Assembly: GCF_040869035.1 (NCBI RefSeq)
Contig: NZ_CP162100.1
Coordinates: forward strand, 1,488,001 to 1,552,000
Direction: 5' to 3'
DNA: 64,000 nucleotides
Origin: Vibrio sp. NTOU-M3
GTDB lineage: Bacteria > Pseudomonadota > Gammaproteobacteria > Enterobacterales > Vibrionaceae
A model generated the notes under the pieces. That model saw only the letters and a program-made list of their open reading frames with translations. It was not told the origin of the DNA and made no database searches. Made by a program: the position numbers and the translations under genes. Below are positions 35,703 to 44,142 of the stretch, one piece after another (positions within the stretch are counted from its first letter, which is position 1; every line of letters starts with the position of its first letter).

Positions 35703-36593
35703 TTAAGCATTATCGTCATTATAGTTTAAGTATTGTATACACAGGTCGTGAAAGGCCTTAGCCTGTGGGGAAATTGTTCGGTCGGATAAGGTGAAAATAC
35801 CAATTTGTCGCTCTAAAGGTGGGTCGATGAGTGGAATCCAAACTAAGCGCGTTTCATTCGTTGGGAATGCCAACTTTGGTAACGTAGTCACGCCGATTCC
35901 TAGTTCTAGCACTGAGAACAAGGACGTAATGTTTTCGACAGAGTATAAAGCTTGTTCACTTAAGGTGCGTGCTGGAGTAGGGTCGAGTAGGGTGCACGTA
36001 CCATTTCGGATAAAAGGTTGCTCAAGTAACGTTTGCCATTCCACCCCTTCTGGATGACTCGCGATAGGGTTATCTTTTAAACACACCACGCCAATGGGAT
36101 CAGAGAGTAAAGGTGTAAACTCAATCCCCCCTTCATCTAGTTGAGAAGCGTTGCCTAGTGCTAAATCTACCTCTCCTGATAACAATCTTGCTTCAACGCC
36201 GGCAGCATTATCATCAATTAAACTCACCTCAACGTTTGGGAATTGTTCACAGAATGCGCCTAATACGCTCGGAATGAGCTTGGCGGCAACCGAAGGGACA
36301 CTTGCGATACGTACGCGGCCCTGTTGCCCGGCTGCTGCTGCTCTTAGGTCGTTATCCAATGCATCGTAAATATTTAGGAACTGCACAATCTTAGGTAAAC
36401 AGATTTCACCAAATGGCGTGAGCTTGGATTTGTTGCCTGATTCAAATAGGGATTGGCCAAGGATTTTTTCCAGTTCTTTGATTGACGTTGATAGTGCGGC
36501 TTGTGAACGGTTTGCTCTATGTGAGGCTGCTCGAAAACCACCTTCCTCGACCACCATCACAAAATTGTTTAATTGTTGCAGTTTGATCTTCAT
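35703..36593 (-). CDS. LysR-family transcriptional regulator of the catabolic operon
   Basis: DNA-binding regulator of 296 residues. The N-terminal winged helix-turn-helix is KIKLQQLNNFVMVVEEGGF with RAASHRANRSQAALSTSIKE; the effector domain starts near residue 90 (GRVRIASVPSVAAKLIPSVL). It is transcribed divergently from the RidA-ALDH-peptidase-transporter operon, with a perfect inverted repeat between them (36639-36657), so it most likely controls that operon in response to its substrate or an intermediate. The substrate is not known. Confidence 0.92.
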   Translation of the reverse strand: MKIKLQQLNNFVMVVEEGGFRAASHRANRSQAALSTSIKELEKILGQSLFESGNKSKLTPFGEICLPKIVQFLNIYDALDNDLRAAAAGQQGRVRIASVPSVAAKLIPSVLGAFCEQFPNVEVSLIDDNAAGVEARLLSGEVDLALGNASQLDEGGIEFTPLLSDPIGVVCLKDNPIASHPEGVEWQTLLEQPFIRNGTCTLLDPTPARTLSEQALYSVENITSLFSVLELGIGVTTLPKLAFPTNETRLVWIPLIDPPLERQIGIFTLSDRTISPQAKAFHDLCIQYLNYNDDNA

Positions 36594-36638
36594 GGAGAAG
36601 CCTCTCTAATCCCTTCATTTATCGAGCTTTCATAAAAG

Positions 36639-36657
36639 TGATAAGTTTTTCTTATCA
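36639..36657. promoter_or_regulatory. Probable LysR operator
   Basis: TGATAAG (36639-36645) and CTTATCA (36651-36657) form a perfect 7-5-7 inverted repeat in the gap between the divergent LysR gene and the catabolic operon. It fits the T-N11-A form of LysR sites and lies about 90 bp before the first catabolic gene. Confidence 0.7.
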
Positions 36658-36748
36658 AATGTAAGAAATTTACCGTTCGATTTATCGCCTGTCAATGTGC
36701 AGTATTTAACCAAATTGAAACAAGGTTATTACAAAGGTTAACGAGCAC

Positions 36749-37147
36749 GTGAACAGTTCTACAAAAAAATACCCAGTAAAAACGGCATTATTTGCCTCTA
36801 AAGCGCCGCTGGAATGGGCAATCGTCAACAATGGCACTTTATACACTGCGCAAATCCCGATTGATGATACTGGTGCTGTCGTGGAAGGCGGTATCGAAGC
36901 GCAAACTCGTCAAACCTTTAATAATCTCGTTCACACGTTGGAGTGTGCAGGAGAGTCTTTAGACTCTGTTCTGCAAGTGCTGATTTATGTGACGGATCGT
37001 GAGTACTTAAAAACGGTTAACCAAGTCTACGCTGAGTATTTTGACGCGCCTTACCCTAATCGCGCAGCCATGGTTGTGGCAGGGCTAGCCCGTGAAGAGA
37101 TGCTGGTGGAGTTTGTGGTGTACGCATCTGCAAGTCAGTCGGAGTAG
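36749..37147 (+). CDS. RidA-family (YjgF/UK114) protein
   Basis: Small trimeric enzyme family that hydrolyses reactive enamine/imine intermediates to keto acids; 132 residues with a GTG start. The key arginine R105 in PYPNRAAMVVAGL and the glutamate E121 in MLVEFVVYA are present at the expected places, so imine deaminase activity is possible. First gene of the operon behind the LysR operator, followed 84 bp later by the aldehyde dehydrogenase. Its presence points to an amino- or imino-compound as pathway substrate. Confidence 0.92.
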   Translation: MNSSTKKYPVKTALFASKAPLEWAIVNNGTLYTAQIPIDDTGAVVEGGIEAQTRQTFNNLVHTLECAGESLDSVLQVLIYVTDREYLKTVNQVYAEYFDAPYPNRAAMVVAGLAREEMLVEFVVYASASQSE

Positions 37148-37231
37148 AGAAGAGCTTAATCGCAGGGCTTTATAAGTGAGATTAATGAACTGGTGCAAAT
37201 GACCAGACGTCGGAAGAATAAGGATAGAGCA

Positions 37232-38692
37232 ATGACTTTTATTAATAGTGTTCAAGCAGAGAGATCTCTTTACATTGCAGGTGAATGGCAATCAGGCGTC
37301 AACACGGTTGCGAATATTAACCCTTCAGACATCGGTGAAAATTTAGGTGATTTTGCTCAGGCGAGTGAGGGACAAGTAGAACAAGCGATTCAAGCTGCAA
37401 AAGCCGCACAACCAGAGTGGGAAAACACGCCGATTGAACGCAAACAAGCGGTGTTGCAGGCGATTGGTGATGAGCTAATCGCACGCTGCGATGAGCTTGG
37501 CACGCTGCTTTCACGTGAAGAAGGTAAGCCATTTGCTGAAGGTCGTGGTGAGATCTACCGCGCAGGTCAATTCTTCCAATACTTTGCAGCTGAAGTGCTG
37601 CGCCAAATTGGCGATAACGCGGCTTCTGTCCGTCCAGGCGTCTCCGTTGAGGTAACTCGCGAAGCAGTTGGCGTTATCGCCATTATCTCTCCTTGGAATT
37701 TCCCAACTGCTACTGCCGCGTGGAAAATCGCGCCAGCGCTTGCTTTCGGCAATAGCGTCATTTGGAAACCTGCAAACCTAACGCCAGCAAGTGCCGTTGC
37801 ACTGACAGAGATTATCCATCGTCAAGGCTTACCTGCAGGCACATTCAACCTTGTTCTGGGCAGTGGCTCCCAAGTGGGTAACACGCTTATCAACTCGAAA
37901 GACGTAAATGGCGTGAGCTTTACTGGCTCTGTGGATACCGGACGCAAAGTCGCGGCAGCAACAGCACCGAATTTTGTTCGCTGCCAGTTAGAAATGGGCA
38001 GCAAAAACGCACTAGTGGTTGCCGATGATGCTGACATTCAAATCGCCGTTGAAGCGACCATTGCAGGATCTTTCTCTGGCGCAGGTCAGAAGTGTACCGC
38101 GTCTTCTCGCTTAGTCGTCATGGATGGAATTCACGATGCGTACGTAGAAGCACTGATCAAACGAATGAGCGAGCTTAAAGTCGGTCACGCTTTAGAAGAA
38201 GGCGTTTTCATGGGACCTGTTGTGGATGGAAACCAATTGAATGCCAACTTTGAATGGATTGAGAAAGCACGTCAAAGTGGTGCGGAATTAGCATTCGGAG
38301 GCGAGCGCTTGAACTTAGAACATGACGGTTTCTACATGTCGCCAACCCTTTTCCTCAATACGCAAAACAGTTGGGAAGTGAACCAAGAAGAAGTGTTTGC
38401 GCCAATGGCAAGCGTGATTCGAGTTTCTGACTTGGACGAAGCCATTGCTGTCGCGAATGATACTCGCTTTGGCTTAACGGGCGGCATCATTACGCAAAGC
38501 CTCCGTAACAGCGCCATCTTCAAACAGCAAGCTCAAACTGGCTGTGTCATGGTCAACCTACCAACCGCAGGAACGGATTATCACGTGCCGTTTGGTGGTC
38601 GTAAAGAGTCGAGCTTTGGTCCGCGCGAGCAAGGTCAATACGCAAAAGAATTCTACACCGTGGTGAAAACCGCTTATCAACGTCCTTACTAA
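37232..38692 (+). CDS. Aldehyde dehydrogenase, alpha-ketoglutaric semialdehyde DH-like
   Basis: NAD(P)-dependent enzyme of 486 residues oxidising an aldehyde to an acid. The ATG at 37232 is chosen because AAGGA lies upstream; a longer frame from 37193 adds a basic run that looks untranslated. Motifs: cofactor site GVIAIISPWNFPTATAAWKI and FTGSVDTGRKVAAA, glutamate in CQLEMGSKNALVV, catalytic C288 in GAGQKCTASSRLVV, and EEVFAPMASVIRV. The GQKCTASSR context is typical of the YcbD/KGSADH group that oxidises 2,5-dioxovalerate, an intermediate of hydroxyproline and sugar-acid catabolism. Here neighbours (RidA, M19-like protein, BCCT carrier) point to a nitrogen compound instead; the true aldehyde is unknown. 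Confidence 0.9.
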   Translation: MTFINSVQAERSLYIAGEWQSGVNTVANINPSDIGENLGDFAQASEGQVEQAIQAAKAAQPEWENTPIERKQAVLQAIGDELIARCDELGTLLSREEGKPFAEGRGEIYRAGQFFQYFAAEVLRQIGDNAASVRPGVSVEVTREAVGVIAIISPWNFPTATAAWKIAPALAFGNSVIWKPANLTPASAVALTEIIHRQGLPAGTFNLVLGSGSQVGNTLINSKDVNGVSFTGSVDTGRKVAAATAPNFVRCQLEMGSKNALVVADDADIQIAVEATIAGSFSGAGQKCTASSRLVVMDGIHDAYVEALIKRMSELKVGHALEEGVFMGPVVDGNQLNANFEWIEKARQSGAELAFGGERLNLEHDGFYMSPTLFLNTQNSWEVNQEEVFAPMASVIRVSDLDEAIAVANDTRFGLTGGIITQSLRNSAIFKQQAQTGCVMVNLPTAGTDYHVPFGGRKESSFGPREQGQYAKEFYTVVKTAYQRPY

Positions 38693-38759
38693 GTGAAATT
38701 GGGCAGCCGATGATTCCGCTGCTCAACCTAAAAGGCTTATTAACGTTTAAGGAGTGGTT

Positions 38760-39746
38760 ATGTACCAACAACGGATTGTGATTGATGGATTGCAGTACTG
38801 CAATTGGGATCGAGAATACTTCCAAACGCTGAAGGCGAGCGGTATTACGGCTGTGCATGCGACGATTGTTTATCATGAGAATGCACGAGAGACCTTAACT
38901 CGCTTTGCCGAATGGAACCTGAGATTCGAACAAAATGCAGATCTGATTATGCCTATTTACTCGATGGCTGACGTCGAGAAAGCAAAAGCAGAGGGAAAGG
39001 TTGGTGTCTTCTTTGGCGCGCAGAATTGCTCCCCAATTGATGATGAAATCGGCTTAATAGAAGTCATGCGTCGCCAAGGTTTGTTGATTATGCAACTGAC
39101 ATACAACAACCAAAGCTTGCTGGCAACAGGGTGCTATGAGCAGAACGACTCAGGTGTCACACGTTTTGGTAAACAAGCTATCGAAGAGATGAACCGTGTC
39201 GGGATGATTATCGACATGTCCCACAGCGCTGAGCGCTCAACGTTGGAAGCGATTGACCTTTCTTCACGTCCCATTTGCATTAGTCACGCGAACCCAACCT
39301 TTGCTCATGATGCTCTGCGCAACAAATCGAACAACGTCATTAAAGCGCTCACCGAACGTGGCGGCTTAATTGGCTTTAGTCTTTATCCATTCCATCTTCC
39401 AAACGGAAGCCATTGCACGCTAGAAGATTTCTGCCAAATGGTCGCGAAAACTGCCGATCAGTTCGGTGTGGATCATTTAGGCATCGGCAGTGATCTTTGT
39501 TTAAACCAACCACAGCAAGTGCTTGAGTGGATGCGCAACGGTCGTTGGTCCAAAGCAATGGACTATGGTGAAGGCTCCGCTAGTAATGCGGGGTGGCCTG
39601 ATGCTTTGCCTTGGTTTAGTGGCAGTAAAGGGATGGAGAACATTTACAACGGCTTAATGCGTCATGGATTCAGTGAATCCGAGGCAGGAAAAATCCTGGG
39701 TGAGAACTGGTTTAACTTCCTTAAAGAAGGGCTGGAGGCAAACTAA
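38760..39746 (+). CDS. M19 membrane-dipeptidase-like protein with altered metal site
   Basis: Homologue of renal dipeptidase (peptidase M19), a zinc amidohydrolase-fold enzyme; 328 residues. Start ATG 38760 has AAGGAG five bases upstream. Family signatures: IIDMSHSAERSTLEAIDLSS, RPICISHANP, DALRNKSNNVIKALTERGG, DHLGIGSDLCLN and ILGENWFNFLKE. The usual N-terminal DGHND, which gives two zinc ligands (His and Asp), reads DGLQY here, so one metal-site pair is lost although later histidines remain. A role as a divergent amidase/hydrolase in the pathway is more likely than as a general dipeptidase. Third gene of the catabolic operon, no signal peptide. Confidence 0.88.
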   Translation: MYQQRIVIDGLQYCNWDREYFQTLKASGITAVHATIVYHENARETLTRFAEWNLRFEQNADLIMPIYSMADVEKAKAEGKVGVFFGAQNCSPIDDEIGLIEVMRRQGLLIMQLTYNNQSLLATGCYEQNDSGVTRFGKQAIEEMNRVGMIIDMSHSAERSTLEAIDLSSRPICISHANPTFAHDALRNKSNNVIKALTERGGLIGFSLYPFHLPNGSHCTLEDFCQMVAKTADQFGVDHLGIGSDLCLNQPQQVLEWMRNGRWSKAMDYGEGSASNAGWPDALPWFSGSKGMENIYNGLMRHGFSESEAGKILGENWFNFLKEGLEAN

Positions 39747-39860
39747 GTTGTAACCCAAATAAACATGGAATAGCCCGCTAAAAACACAATAACAAGGTGG
39801 GTGTTAAAGTCACTTTTTGTAGCCGTTAAGGCAGCTGCAATAAACCTCTGGAGTCAGAGT

Positions 39861-41465
39861 ATGTCTGATCTAACCAATAGCATGAAAGCTTCAGCGATGA
39901 GTTCGTCATCAGAGAAGCAGCAAGCAAAACACAGCGACACTTTAGCAACAGAAAATTCACCGGATAAGTTAGGGTTGAGTAACCCTGCACTTTGGTATAG
40001 CGGTGGTTTCATCGCCTTATTCGTAGCTATCGCGCTTTACGATGGTGACCTGTTATCAACCCTTGTTAACTCAGGGTTTGCCTGGTCAGTAAAAGTATTT
40101 GGTCCATATTGGCAGATACTGCTTCTTCTCACCTTTCTTATTGGTCTTGGTTTGGCGGCAGGGCGAACAGGTAAGGTGATTTTAGGCGGAACCGCAAAGC
40201 CAGAAATGAATGGTTTCCGTTGGATGGCAATCATCTTCTGTACGCTTTTAGCTGGCGGCGGCGTATTTTGGGCGGCGGCAGAGCCTATCGCGCACTACGT
40301 GAGTCCTCCTCCTTTGTATGGTCCGCAAGACAATCCTCAGCAAGGTGCCATTAACGCGTTGTCACAGTCGTTTATGCACTGGGGTTTTCTAGCGTGGGCT
40401 ATTGTTGGCAGCTTAACGTCTATCGTGGTCATGCATTTACATTACGATAAAGGGCTGCCGTTAAAACCTCGCATCTTGCTTTATCCAATGCTGGGTGAGC
40501 GAGCGCTAAAAGGTCAAACGGGTGCGCTGATTGACGCATGTTGCATCATCGCTGTAGCGGCAGGAACCATTGGGCCGATTGGGTTCCTAGGTTTACAGGT
40601 TAGCTACGCGTTAAATGCACTGTTTGATATCCCAGATGGCTTTACCACACAGTTGATCATCATCTTATTTGCGATTGTGTTGTACACCGTATCAGCTCTA
40701 AGTGGCTTAAACCGCGGCATGCAAATGCTGAGTCGCTATAACGTGATCCTCGCACTTGCGCTGATGGTTTACATTCTGCTGTTTGGCCCAACAGATTTCA
40801 TCTTCAATGGTTATATTCAAGGCGTGGGTACCATGCTGGATAACTTCATCCCAATGGCAACCTACCGCGGCGATGAAGGCTGGTTGAGTTGGTGGACAGT
40901 ATTCTTCTGGGGCTGGTTCTTGGGCTATGGACCGATGATGGCAATCTTTATTGCCCGCATTTCTCGTGGCCGTAGTATTCGACAGATCATTACCACGATC
41001 AGCATTGTTGCACCGCTTACAACCTGCTTCTGGTTCACCATTGTTGGTGGCTCAGGTCTCGCGTTTGAAATCGCTAACCCGGGTAGTGTGAGTGCCGCAT
41101 TTGAAGGCTTCAATTTACCCGGAGCACTTCTCGCTGTGACACAACAATTACCGTTACCAATGTTGGTGTCCATTTTATTCCTGATCCTAACCACTATCTT
41201 CATCGTTACTACAGGCGACTCGATGACCTACACCATTAGTGTCGTGATCAGTGGCGAGACAGAACCTAATGCCATTATTCGCACCTTCTGGGGTGTAGCG
41301 ATGGGTGTAACAGCATTAATTCTAATTTCGCTTGGGTCTGGTGGTGTTTCAGCCTTGCAGTCCTTCATTGTGATAACCGCAGTTCCAGTGTCCCTGATCT
41401 TGTTACCGTCACTTTGGAATGCGCCGCAAATTGCCATCAAGATGGCCAAAGAACAAGGGCTATAA
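39861..41465 (+). CDS. BCCT-family betaine/choline/carnitine-type transporter
   Basis: Inner-membrane carrier of 534 residues with twelve predicted helices. ATG 39861 has GGAG upstream; a GTG 60 bp earlier is less likely. The N-terminal cytoplasmic tail (about 45 residues) is followed by GFIALFVAIALYDGDLLSTL and VFWAAAEPIAHYVSPPPLYG. The conserved core region WWTVFFWGWFLGYGPMMAIF with IARISRGRSIRQ is present (tryptophan-rich signature of the family). BCCT carriers use sodium or proton gradients to import quaternary or zwitterionic amines. Within this operon it should supply the substrate; long C-terminal osmosensory tail is absent, arguing for catabolic uptake and not osmoprotection. Confidence 0.93.
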   Translation: MSDLTNSMKASAMSSSSEKQQAKHSDTLATENSPDKLGLSNPALWYSGGFIALFVAIALYDGDLLSTLVNSGFAWSVKVFGPYWQILLLLTFLIGLGLAAGRTGKVILGGTAKPEMNGFRWMAIIFCTLLAGGGVFWAAAEPIAHYVSPPPLYGPQDNPQQGAINALSQSFMHWGFLAWAIVGSLTSIVVMHLHYDKGLPLKPRILLYPMLGERALKGQTGALIDACCIIAVAAGTIGPIGFLGLQVSYALNALFDIPDGFTTQLIIILFAIVLYTVSALSGLNRGMQMLSRYNVILALALMVYILLFGPTDFIFNGYIQGVGTMLDNFIPMATYRGDEGWLSWWTVFFWGWFLGYGPMMAIFIARISRGRSIRQIITTISIVAPLTTCFWFTIVGGSGLAFEIANPGSVSAAFEGFNLPGALLAVTQQLPLPMLVSILFLILTTIFIVTTGDSMTYTISVVISGETEPNAIIRTFWGVAMGVTALILISLGSGGVSALQSFIVITAVPVSLILLPSLWNAPQIAIKMAKEQGL

Positions 41466-41562
41466 CTGGCTCAAATAACCAATAACGTGGAGCTTGTGCG
41501 GGTGAATTTTCCTGCATCCGCACAAGTCTAAATTCTTACAATAAAAATAGGTGGTGAGCAAA

Positions 41563-43299
41563 ATGGATGCACATCGTTCTACTTATACCAAAGCTACACT
41601 CCGCAATGCTGCAATTGTAATGGCGCCACACAGGCTAGGGGCTATGCACCAAAATCGAATCAGCTTTGTGCGAAGCTTGATCCGAAAAATGGCAAACCAA
41701 AAGTGGCAAGTAAGCAAACATGAATGGCAGTTGTGTCCACGTGGCTTTGGTTACGTGATATACAAATTAGCGACACCGGAACACATTTACCATCTGGTTG
41801 TGTTCTGTGATGAAATTGCCGATGAAGAGCGTAATGACCGAGTGATCGCCGAGAAATGGGACGTAACCTTTGCTTTGGTAAAAGGTGATGTGAACGTCGA
41901 ACTGCTAGAGCAACTTCGAGCCAATGTTCCTTTGCAGGAAGCTGGGCGTAACCCAAACAAAGTGCTTGTACTTGCTCGTGCGAATAAGAGTGTTCGTGTG
42001 TTTGAACATATCGTGAATGCGCTTGCTAAAGGTACGCAACCAGAGCCTGCGGAGCTGGCAGAGGTTGGTTATATCCTAAGAACTACCGCCGTTTATGGCA
42101 ATGGAAAGTTTGGCATTGCAGATTTTAAGCTGCTAGAAAACAATTCAGATTTCAATCAGTCGTTCAGTGCACAAATGTGCGCGGTGTACATGCTTCGCGA
42201 ATTCAGCTTGGATTGGGTGCATTATCTGGCTCAGCAACAAGGTGGAGACAGAGCCATTAGACTTCACAAAGGTCTGCAGCGTTACCTTGGTGTTGGTAAC
42301 GCAACAGGCCTAGGTATGGCACCTTACTTAATCAATCATCCATGCATTGTCGATCAATGGATGACGTCACGTGAAGGTGCTGTCGCGAGCGTGTTAGCCA
42401 TGTCATGTGAAGCGAAGCAAGGGCAAGCATTACAAACGTTACTTGCCAAAGCACAGCGCCATCTAGAGCAAGTTATCACCATTAACGAACATCAAGATCA
42501 ACTCAATCATCAAGCGATAGAAGACATCCAAGCGCTGAAAATCAATTTGAATGTATTGATCGCGAAACATTCAAACTGGGCGAGCGTAATCGAACAAACC
42601 AACTCAATGAGTTTGGAAGCCCAAGAAATCCTAATGTCATGTTTGATCGAACTTTACCCATCTTTGACTGATGAATTTGAAAACCAAATGAACACCAATG
42701 AGTCACTTTCCATTCCAGCAGGCAAGCGTGTTCAAGATATTCTACAAACACTAGAAAGCAAATACCGTTGGTCTATCGATGCAGATTACTCGTTACCAGA
42801 GAACAACTATTGGTTCTGGTATCGTTCGCAAGATAAAGAAGAGCCAAGGCTCGGTGTTCGTGGAGAAGAAATTGGCGAAGATCGTGAGTTGCCACTCGAC
42901 ATTGGGCGGCAGGTAAACCGTCTTTACCATGCACTCAATAAGTGCCAACCGGACATCTCGTTGGCTGAGTTCTTACTGCAACATCCGCAATATCGTGCGA
43001 TCACTCGTCGCGTATGGACGCTTGGCAATCGCGAAATGGGCGATATTCAAATGAATGTGCTACGAGAAGATGCACTGCCAATGCATCTACTTCGTTGTAA
43101 GTTGGCCATCTTTGGTGCCACTAAGTTTGATCCGCGATCAGACCGTTGGGTTCGTGTGACTTTCTTCCAAGGTGCTCCGTTGCTGGATGAGATTAACGAC
43201 CCCAATTACACCGACACTTGGATGTTCCCAACCATGCCGGAGCATGAGGAAATCGCGCAAAGCGATAATCAAAAAATCGATGGAGGTTGTGCACAATGA
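41563..43299 (+). CDS. Unknown protein of the BCCT catabolic operon
   Basis: A 578-residue protein for which I recognise no family. ATG 41563 is preferred: AGGTGGTGAG precedes it. No signal peptide or membrane helix; it is likely cytoplasmic. Visible features are a mixed alpha/beta N-terminal part (FGYVIYKLATPEHIYHLVV, CDEIADEERNDRVIAEKWDV), a stretch with VRVFEHIVNALAKGTQPEPA, a His/Gly-containing centre (YLGVGNATGLGMAPYLINHP), a Gln-rich helical segment and an aromatic patch (NYWFWYRSQDKEEPRLGVRG). It overlaps the next gene by four bases. Position between transporter and the next unknown gene implies an enzyme or subunit acting on the imported compound. Confidence 0.85.
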   Translation: MDAHRSTYTKATLRNAAIVMAPHRLGAMHQNRISFVRSLIRKMANQKWQVSKHEWQLCPRGFGYVIYKLATPEHIYHLVVFCDEIADEERNDRVIAEKWDVTFALVKGDVNVELLEQLRANVPLQEAGRNPNKVLVLARANKSVRVFEHIVNALAKGTQPEPAELAEVGYILRTTAVYGNGKFGIADFKLLENNSDFNQSFSAQMCAVYMLREFSLDWVHYLAQQQGGDRAIRLHKGLQRYLGVGNATGLGMAPYLINHPCIVDQWMTSREGAVASVLAMSCEAKQGQALQTLLAKAQRHLEQVITINEHQDQLNHQAIEDIQALKINLNVLIAKHSNWASVIEQTNSMSLEAQEILMSCLIELYPSLTDEFENQMNTNESLSIPAGKRVQDILQTLESKYRWSIDADYSLPENNYWFWYRSQDKEEPRLGVRGEEIGEDRELPLDIGRQVNRLYHALNKCQPDISLAEFLLQHPQYRAITRRVWTLGNREMGDIQMNVLREDALPMHLLRCKLAIFGATKFDPRSDRWVRVTFFQGAPLLDEINDPNYTDTWMFPTMPEHEEIAQSDNQKIDGGCAQ

Positions 43300-44027
43300 T
43301 CGTCTCTCACAATGAACTGGTTGCAGCGGTAAACAAAGCGTTTTTGGGTATGCGTCGTCACTGTGGTGAAGCTGATGTGATCGCCAATATGGTTGCGGAT
43401 CTGCAAATGGTGGGTTTGCACGGTGTGCGTCATTTCAACAATGCTAGTCTGTTTCTCAATTTGGACTCTGACTGCGCAGTAACCATCACTGGCAACACGG
43501 ATTCGGCTATTGAAGTAGAACTGCATAATGGCAGTATCGCATGTCATTTGCCTGCGGTATTGGATTTTGCATTGGAGAAAATGGTCAATAGTAAATCTGT
43601 CACCATCACGCTGAAGCAATGCCACAACCGTTGGTTAGCGTTTAGTGAATTAGTTAGACTCTCGGCCAAAGGAATAGCGTGTCGTGCACAATGGGTAAAT
43701 GGAACCAGTCCTAAACGTACTTTGTATGTGCTAAACCGTGGCCGTATTGCACCAGAGGTGTTCTTTTCTGATCAACTAAAAAGCCACGACACAGATTTCC
43801 ACAAAATGACGATTGAACTGTCCGTCAATGATTACGATATTGAAGCGACTTCTCAGGGTTACGCAATTCACATTGAAGGAGACGAACTGAGTCAAGCGCA
43901 AAGAACGTCGTGGCAAGAAGGTATTTTCGTTGAAGATTCTGAGTGGAATGCTTTGAAGCAAACTGCGACTGTATTCCTTGTTGAAAACAGTGAGCGTTCA
44001 ATTCAAGGGGCAGGCGAGTTGGCTTGA
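43296..44027 (+). CDS. Unknown, DUF3726-like protein with lactate/malate-DH-like N-terminus
   Basis: A 243-residue protein; the ATG at 43296 overlaps the previous stop codon (ATGA) and has GGAGG upstream. The N-terminus (SHNELVAAVNKAFLGMRRHC, EADVIANMVADLQMVGLHG) resembles the first helices of the YlbC/Ldh2 malate-lactate dehydrogenase group, where a conserved His-Gly follows; the rest does not show a full cofactor site. It may belong to the uncharacterised DUF3726 family, from memory and unverified. Translational coupling to the 578-residue protein suggests two subunits of one enzyme. Last gene of the operon; hairpin terminator follows. Confidence 0.82.
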   Translation: MIVSHNELVAAVNKAFLGMRRHCGEADVIANMVADLQMVGLHGVRHFNNASLFLNLDSDCAVTITGNTDSAIEVELHNGSIACHLPAVLDFALEKMVNSKSVTITLKQCHNRWLAFSELVRLSAKGIACRAQWVNGTSPKRTLYVLNRGRIAPEVFFSDQLKSHDTDFHKMTIELSVNDYDIEATSQGYAIHIEGDELSQAQRTSWQEGIFVEDSEWNALKQTATVFLVENSERSIQGAGELA

Positions 44028-44104
44028 TCTCAAAGTACTAATGTCATCGTTCGTTTGGCTTCTAGCTATTTTGAGATTTGAAGTCATTAAAGATTTTCAA
44101 CTAA

Positions 44105-44134
44105 AAAGCCTCACAATGATGTGAGGCTTTATTT
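44105..44134. terminator. Terminator between catabolic operon and sulfatase gene
   Basis: AAAGCCTCACA (44105-44115) and TGTGAGGCTTT (44120-44130) form an 11-bp stem with a four-base loop, flanked by A and T on both sides, so it may work for both convergent units. Confidence 0.85.
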
Positions 44135-44142
44135 GCTGTTCG

